Source: JBFWIW01 sp050253535 (GTDB lineage Bacteria > Bacillota > Clostridia > Oscillospirales > Oscillospiraceae). From it: a stretch of 27,590 bases of DNA. The stretch lies in contig JBFWIW010000043.1 of the NCBI GenBank assembly GCA_050253535.1, positions 1 to 27,590 on the forward strand. Reading direction: 5' to 3'. Positions 23,793 to 27,590 of this stretch are shown here, in pieces. Within the stretch, counting starts at the first letter, position 1. Every line of letters starts with the position of its first letter. A model generated the notes under the pieces. The model saw only the letters and a program-made list of their open reading frames with translations, searched no databases and had not been told where the DNA came from. The position numbers and the translations under genes are program-made.

Positions 23793-24809
23793 ATGCTGAT
23801 ACTGGCATTTGAATCCTCATGTGATGAGACGGCGGTCGCCGTTGTTCGGGACGGCAGGGAGGTACTCACAGACGAGATATTTTCACAGGCGGATATGCAC
23901 GCCATATACGGTGGTGTAGTGCCGGAAATAGCCTCCAGAAATCATGTGGCGGTAATAAGTCACCTTGCCGGAAGCGCATTGAAGAAGGCCGGCGTGACCA
24001 AAGCGGATATAGATGCCGTCGCGGTGACATATGCGCCTGGGCTTATCGGCGCGCTCCTTGTTGGTGTGAATTTTGCCAAGGGCGTCGCCCTGTCGCTCGG
24101 CGTGCCGCTGATTCCGGTACACCATGTGCGCGGGCATATCGCGGCAAACTACATAGCATATCCGGAGCTTGAGCCGCCGTTTCTGTGCCTTGCCATATCA
24201 GGCGGCAACACGGTAATAATAGACGTGCGCGGCTATACGGATATGAGTATAATCGGCGCCACGCACGACGATGCGGCAGGCGAGTGTTTTGACAAGGCGG
24301 CACGAGTTATGGGCCTGCCCTATCCAGGCGGCAAGCCGCTGGACGATCTTGCCAAAACAGGCGATGATACGGCGTTTCATCTCCCACGCGCAAAAATAGA
24401 AGGCTCACCATATGACATGTCCTTCTCCGGCCTAAAAACGGCTGTCGTGAATATAGTCCACAACGCCGAACAGAAGGGTGAAAAGCTCGATAAGGCCTCG
24501 CTCGCGGCGTCCTTTGCCTCTGCGGTGAGCGATACGCTCGTCCCGCGCACAATGGCAGCGGTGTGCGAACTGGGTTATGATAGGATTGCAGTTGCGGGCG
24601 GCGTCGCGGCAAATTCGCGCATCCGCGCCGATTTCGAGAGGGCGGCGAAAGCCGAAGGGAAGACGTTGTTCATTCCTCCGCTGCGCCTTTGCGGCGATAA
24701 CGGCGCTATGATAGGCAGTCAGGCATATTACGAGTATCTGGCCGGCGTGAGGGGTGGAAACGATTTAAACGCATATGCCACGATGGATATCGATACTTTG
24801 ATTTTATGA
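23793..24809 (+). CDS. tsaD: tRNA N6-adenosine threonylcarbamoyltransferase TsaD
   Basis: TsaD, with TsaB and TsaE, transfers the threonylcarbamoyl group to A37 of tRNAs that read ANN codons. The 338-residue product has the ASKHA fold; metal-binding His111 and His115 lie in HHVRGHIAANY, the nucleotide loop in LAISGGNT, and the conserved ESSCDETAVAVV at the N-terminus. The ATG has GGAG nine bases upstream. It is the last gene of the polA-to-tsaD unit. The partners tsaB and tsaE are not in the window. Confidence 0.97.
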   Translation: MLILAFESSCDETAVAVVRDGREVLTDEIFSQADMHAIYGGVVPEIASRNHVAVISHLAGSALKKAGVTKADIDAVAVTYAPGLIGALLVGVNFAKGVALSLGVPLIPVHHVRGHIAANYIAYPELEPPFLCLAISGGNTVIIDVRGYTDMSIIGATHDDAAGECFDKAARVMGLPYPGGKPLDDLAKTGDDTAFHLPRAKIEGSPYDMSFSGLKTAVVNIVHNAEQKGEKLDKASLAASFASAVSDTLVPRTMAAVCELGYDRIAVAGGVAANSRIRADFERAAKAEGKTLFIPPLRLCGDNGAMIGSQAYYEYLAGVRGGNDLNAYATMDIDTLIL

Positions 24810-25335
24810 AGCCCGGGAGATTGTGAATGGATGCATCCACACTTCCTGCAAAAATGGGCAGTGACGCCTGAAATTACAGTTTGAAAAAAACGCAAAAGTT
24901 GTTATGTAAAGCTAATATAATATTATCAAAGTAGTGAAAAACAGGTTACAAAACCATGTAAAGAAATTACAAAATTTCACCAAACCTTAGTGCCATAAGG
25001 GTTTGAAGGATGTGGAAAACCCTGTGGGGAATGTTAATAACTATTTGTAATGGTTGTAAATATATTTGTTTACGTAAACTCTCCAACAGAAGAGGTAAGG
25101 CCGGAGAGTGTTTATTGCAGGCGCGAAAAGTGAGGAGTATGAAATAAAAAAGGGATAAAAAGCCGTGATTTTAAAAAGGGAAAAATCGGCTTTTTAAGGC
25201 TGGTGTCGATTTTTCTCGGAAAAGCGTGAAACGCGCCTTTCATTATACAAAATGTAATCACAAAAGAGCGGAAAGACCATATTGACGTACCGACAATTAT
25301 GTGCTATATTTCTAAAGGTCTATCTCTTATTATAT
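24810..25335. other. Long A+T-rich intergenic region before the tRNA pair
   Basis: No gene is supported in these roughly 525 bp. Features seen: a 12-bp perfect palindrome (TGGATGCATCCA, 24828-24839), several TTACA/TGTAA words, two sequences close to a DnaA box (TGTGGAAAA at 25011 and TGTGGGGAA at 25023), the inverted pair ACTCTCC/GGAGAGT near 25078-25110, and a terminator-like hairpin at 25157-25195. It could hold an unannotated small RNA. Confidence 0.5.
25157..25195. terminator. Terminator-like hairpin with A and T runs
   Basis: AAAAAGCCG pairs with CGGCTTTTT and is extended by internal A/T pairing. The T-run on the plus strand and the A-run upstream would let it act in both directions. 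It is about 350 bp past tsaD. Confidence 0.55.
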
Positions 25336-25390
25336 GCTGGCATAGCTCAGTCGGTAGAGCAGCTGATTTGTAATCAGCAGGTCGCTGGTT
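25336..25390 (+). pseudogene. Truncated tRNA-Thr (anticodon TGT)
   Basis: The acceptor 5' strand GCTGGCA, D arm, anticodon arm with loop TTTGTAA (anticodon TGT) and the 5' half of the T arm (GCTGGTT) are intact. After 25390 the sequence departs: no 3' T-arm strand, no TGCCAGC acceptor strand and no CCA follow. A functional tRNA cannot form. Deletion, insertion or misassembly between tandem tRNA genes could explain it. Confidence 0.75.
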
Positions 25391-25444
25391 GTAGTTAAGG
25401 TAGGCATCGCAGATCCCTGCAAATTGTCCCCCAAAAGTACATAT

Positions 25445-25520
25445 GCTACTGTAGCTCAGTTGGTAGAGCAGCTGATTCGTAATCAGCAGGTCGTGTGTTC
25501 GAGTCACATCAGTAGCTCCA
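25445..25520 (+). tRNA. tRNA-Thr (anticodon CGT)
   Basis: A complete 76-nt tRNA. Acceptor GCTACTG pairs with CAGTAGC, followed by T and an encoded CCA. The anticodon stem GCTGA/TCAGC encloses TTCGTAA, giving CGT at 25478-25480, which reads ACG. The T arm has GTGTGTTCGAGTCACAT. It is followed at once by a strong terminator. Confidence 0.96.
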
Positions 25521-25523
25521 AAC

Positions 25524-25560
25524 AAAAAACCCTGTAGTTTCAATAACTACAGGGTTTTTT
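25524..25560. terminator. Terminator of tRNA-Thr
   Basis: AAAAAACCCTGTAGTT pairs perfectly with AACTACAGGGTTTTTT around a 5-nt loop, three bases past the tRNA. It should work in both directions. Confidence 0.9.
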
Positions 25561-25645
25561 GCTGCTAATTCGTAATTCAAATGGCAACAAAATAGATACA
25601 GGATTACGAATGCAACAGAATCCGAAAACGCTCCTTTAACGCTCC

Positions 25646-25674
25646 TTGTTTCATTCGCTCAAAAGCTGTATAAT
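25646..25674 (+). promoter_or_regulatory. Promoter of the helix-turn-helix fragment
   Basis: TTGTTT (25646-25651), 17 nt, then a perfect TATAAT preceded by TG (25669-25674). It lies 31 nt before the ATG of the truncated regulator, with AGGAGG in between. Confidence 0.6.
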
Positions 25675-25704
25675 TTTGTCGTAATCTCATAGGAGGTTTT
25701 TGTG

Positions 25705-25821
25705 ATGGAATATGTTACGCCGAAAGATAAAGCCGCAGAATGGGGCATCTCCAAACGCAGGGTAGAGATCCTGTGTGGTAATGGCCGCGTCTCTGGAGCT
25801 TACCGTCATGGCCGAGTATGA
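25705..25821 (+). pseudogene. Truncated helix-turn-helix DNA-binding protein
   Basis: A 38-residue frame begins MEYVTPKDKAAEWGISKRR, the start of a small MerR-like helix-turn-helix family common on clostridial mobile elements. Those proteins continue past GRVSGAYRHGR with a tryptophan and an IPKDA-type tail, but here a TGA follows after one residue. Promoter, AGGAGG and start are intact, so the 5' end is preserved and the 3' end lost. A short overlapping frame (25781-25942, 53 residues with AEYEEYEKYKKAKNNGR) follows in another register, has no ribosome binding site and may be part of a second deleted gene. Confidence 0.55.
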
Positions 25822-25987
25822 AGAGTACGAAAAATATAAGAAGGCGAAGAATAATGGCCGAGTTCTGACACAGATTGCTTGCGTTTCATCTGCGAAGCGT
25901 TCCATTTTTTGGTGCCGAAAAAATCGGGAAGCACTTTCTTGATGTATTAGCGTAACAGCACATCATATAAATATGGGAGGATTTCAC

Positions 25988-27174
25988 ATGCTCACTGATA
26001 GTCTTGACTTCAAAAAGACTTAGCAAATCATCATGTATATTCTGCATGGCAGTTTATTCAGTATGCGCAGAAAAACATTGAAATTGTTCAGTACTGTTAT
26101 ATGACGATCAACAATCTTATAGAGAAAATGACATCCAAAACGGTAAGATGGCAACGAGATTTGTTCTCTGATTTTACAGAAGAAAAAACCGAGACTGGTG
26201 AGGTGGTGCGAAAAATCGCTGTTACGACTGAAAATGTTCCTGTATATGAAGTGAGAGTCGCCGGTGAAAAAGTCGGCCCATGGTTTCTGTTTGATAAACT
26301 TTTGAGGGATTTTTATCAGTATACGATGAACAGTTTTGACTCAATGAGTCAAATAGCTAATAGTGGATTGCTTGCCAATAAATCTAAGAGCGTAGATTCG
26401 GCAGATTTTCAAAGAATGGCTTCCTGTTTTCAACAGGCCACATATAAAACGGCTTTTCCAAAAACTTCTGCATGGTTTGAAAGCGTGAGTGCTTCCAAAA
26501 ATTTTGAATATATTGAGGCAATTAACAATAGGACAAAACATACTGCCGATATTTCAAATAAGCTTTCTATGGGAATTCTGGGCAGTTCAAATACGGCCCG
26601 GATTGGCCCGCTTTTTCGCAAAGGAGTTCCACATGATAGAAAGGAGCTTTCTGACCAGCTGCAAGCAAATATCGACTTTTTACAACAGTCATGGATGGAT
26701 TTCCTTGCAGTGTTTTGTGAGGAATACGTTTTGGATGTTTTTGTAGACAACCGCATACATGAAATATGCGGAGTTTATCAGCAAAAAATGAAAGAAGATC
26801 CTAAACAGAGCTTGTCATACGCATATATCCAAGTAGTTAATGATTTCAATTCAATGCCAGATGAATTATATGTTCTATTTGTAAAAGTTGACGAAGAAGT
26901 CAAGGCTCATGAATGTCCTTTTGAGACTCTATTAATTTGCGGCACAAATGAAATGGATATCCTTGGTAGATACGTTGCTGTAGAACCCATTGGAGATGAT
27001 TGCTTGTTGCATTATAGGAAATATAAGAAGGATTCCGTTCATGTTGGCATGACTTGTATGTTCGCTGAAATGAAAGGCGAAAACACGAATTTTTATCATT
27101 GGAATCCATTTTTTAACATTACACCTGTATCAGACGATGACAATTTTCTAAAGAGATCTTCATTGCCTTTTTAA
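25988..27174 (+). pseudogene. Unknown island protein with a single frameshift
   Basis: ATG 25988 has GGGAGG seven bases upstream and starts MLTDSLDFKK, but this frame stops at TAG 26021-26023. Adding one A to the run at 26012-26016 joins it to a long frame ending at 27174, which stays open upstream of its first ATG at 26101 (reading DLANHHVYSAWQFIQYAQKN). The joined product would be about 395 residues, soluble and mostly helical, with a stretch FDSMSQIAN and INNRTKHTADI that faintly recalls HEPN-type proteins; I cannot assign it. Either a one-base deletion (real or a sequencing error) or a -1 slip on C_AAA_AAG would restore it. It lies next to an hsdR remnant, so a defence role is possible but unproven. 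If 26101 is used, 357 residues remain. Confidence 0.6.
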
Positions 27175-27175
27175 T

Positions 27176-27356
27176 ATAGAACCCCTCGCCGCCATTATCC
27201 TCGCTAAGAAAATCAAAGAACTTGTGGACGACAAGGCACAATTTGTATGGATCTGACTGTGCTGCTTTACGGAAACGGCTATCTGCCGGAGTGGGATGAG
27301 GATGTATTTAACAAGTTTTGAAACAGGCGGAAAATTCTAAGAAATACTCAGATTAA
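27176..27356 (+). pseudogene. Remnant of type I restriction enzyme R subunit (HsdR) C-terminus
   Basis: The stretch at 27182-27262 reads PLAAIILAKKIKELVDDKAQF, and after an internal deletion a second frame reads MDLTVLLYGNGYLPEWDEDV, followed after a frameshift at about 27314 by LKQAENSKKYSD and TAA at 27354. Joined, these match the usual last part of HsdR: a KKIKELVDDKAQ helix, a D-L-LL-GY-P-W/-V motif and a QAE-K tail. HsdR is the ATP-dependent translocase/endonuclease of type I restriction systems. Only about 60 codons remain, with a deletion and a frameshift, so it is dead. No hsdM or hsdS is visible in the window. Confidence 0.7.
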
Positions 27357-27415
27357 AACTCTCTATTAGAGCGTAGTAAGAATAGAAATGTTTTTCAAAA
27401 TATGAATTCCCAAGG

Positions 27416-27457
27416 GATAAGCCCCATAGGTACACATTGTGACCTATGGGGCTTATC
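27416..27457. repeat. Perfect 16-bp hairpin
   Basis: GATAAGCCCCATAGGT pairs perfectly with ACCTATGGGGCTTATC; the 10-nt loop contains CAC and GTG that could extend the pairing. No clear T-run follows. It sits 60 bp after the hsdR remnant. Confidence 0.75.
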
Positions 27458-27474
27458 GTCGGTACGGGGGAAAG

Positions 27475-27504
27475 ACACAGCCGTGGAAAATTCCACGGCT
27501 GTGT
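27475..27504. repeat. Perfect 14-bp hairpin with a 2-nt centre
   Basis: ACACAGCCGTGGAA and TTCCACGGCTGTGT flank AA, so the whole is nearly a continuous palindrome. It follows the 27416 hairpin by 17 nt. The region from 27505 to the window end shows no supported gene. Confidence 0.7.
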
Positions 27505-27590
27505 TGCTGTTTGGGGCGTATAAGTCCGGCTAATATTTTACAGCTCTCGATGAAGCTGTCTACGGCAGGCCAAGATGCACAGTCCGATAC

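Noticed and set aside
24900..25120. Chromosomal replication origin
   Set aside because: Two imperfect DnaA-box-like words and A+T-richness are not enough; dnaA, dnaN, rpmH or other origin neighbours are absent.
25304..25543. 79-residue minus-strand open frame containing THDLLITNQLLYQLSY
   Set aside because: It is antisense to the two tRNA-Thr sequences. This product is a well-known artefact of translating the reverse strand of tRNA genes.
26101..27174. Firm call of a HEPN ribonuclease or abortive-infection protein
   Set aside because: The usual R-x4-6-H motif is not present; only a loose R-x2-H in INNRTKHTADI is seen, so the family name would be a guess.
1..27590. CRISPR array or cas genes
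   Set aside because: No regularly spaced repeats of 24-40 bp and no Cas motif were seen on either strand.

Overview
The window reads as a chromosomal segment from a Bacillota (class Clostridia) bacterium, probably an uncultured lineage. Supporting this are a T-box leader on cysE-cysS, AGGAGG-type ribosome binding sites, GTG and TTG starts, the DUF1385-prmC-recA-recX-rimO-pgsA gene order, and a DNA polymerase I without a proofreading active site. A run of exactly 100 Ns (18072-18171) shows it is a scaffold, not one continuous contig.

Region 1 (1-5635) is accessory and lies mostly on the minus strand: cheW, a methyl-accepting chemoreceptor and a stand-alone HD-GYP domain protein, preceded by an orphan tyrosine recombinase. 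The recombinase gene is bracketed by two 23-bp sequences in inverted orientation. Each has 7-bp mirrored arms around a 7-nt asymmetric centre, the architecture of a tyrosine-recombinase crossover site. An outward-facing promoter-like sequence sits just inside the right copy. If the copies recombine, the segment would invert and point that promoter at cheW-mcp-HD-GYP. This is the most interesting hypothesis in the window; the plain alternative is two related terminator hairpins.

Region 2 (5636-24809) is core genome. On the minus strand are an Sfp-type phosphopantetheinyl transferase and tRNA-Leu(CAA). On the plus strand come a lipoprotein with Asp-rich (DxDxDG-type) repeats plus a two-component system, DUF1385, prmC, recA, recX, rimO and pgsA, and then a Cys-specific T-box controlling cysE-cysS. 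After the scaffold gap follow a MATE transporter, polA, a metallopeptidase fused to an apparently inactive phosphatase-like domain, rimI and tsaD. Many neighbours overlap or nearly touch, so several are probably co-transcribed. A second, synonymously diverged copy of the cysS 3' end lies just before the MATE gene.

Region 3 (24810-27590) is a decayed island, visibly richer in A+T. It starts with a tRNA-Thr(TGT) gene broken in its T arm and an intact tRNA-Thr(CGT) with a strong terminator. It continues with a truncated helix-turn-helix gene, an unrecognised gene of about 395 codons interrupted by one frameshift in an A run, a deleted and frameshifted remnant of a type I restriction HsdR C-terminus, and two perfect hairpins in tandem. 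It looks like the remains of a defence or mobile island beside tRNA genes.
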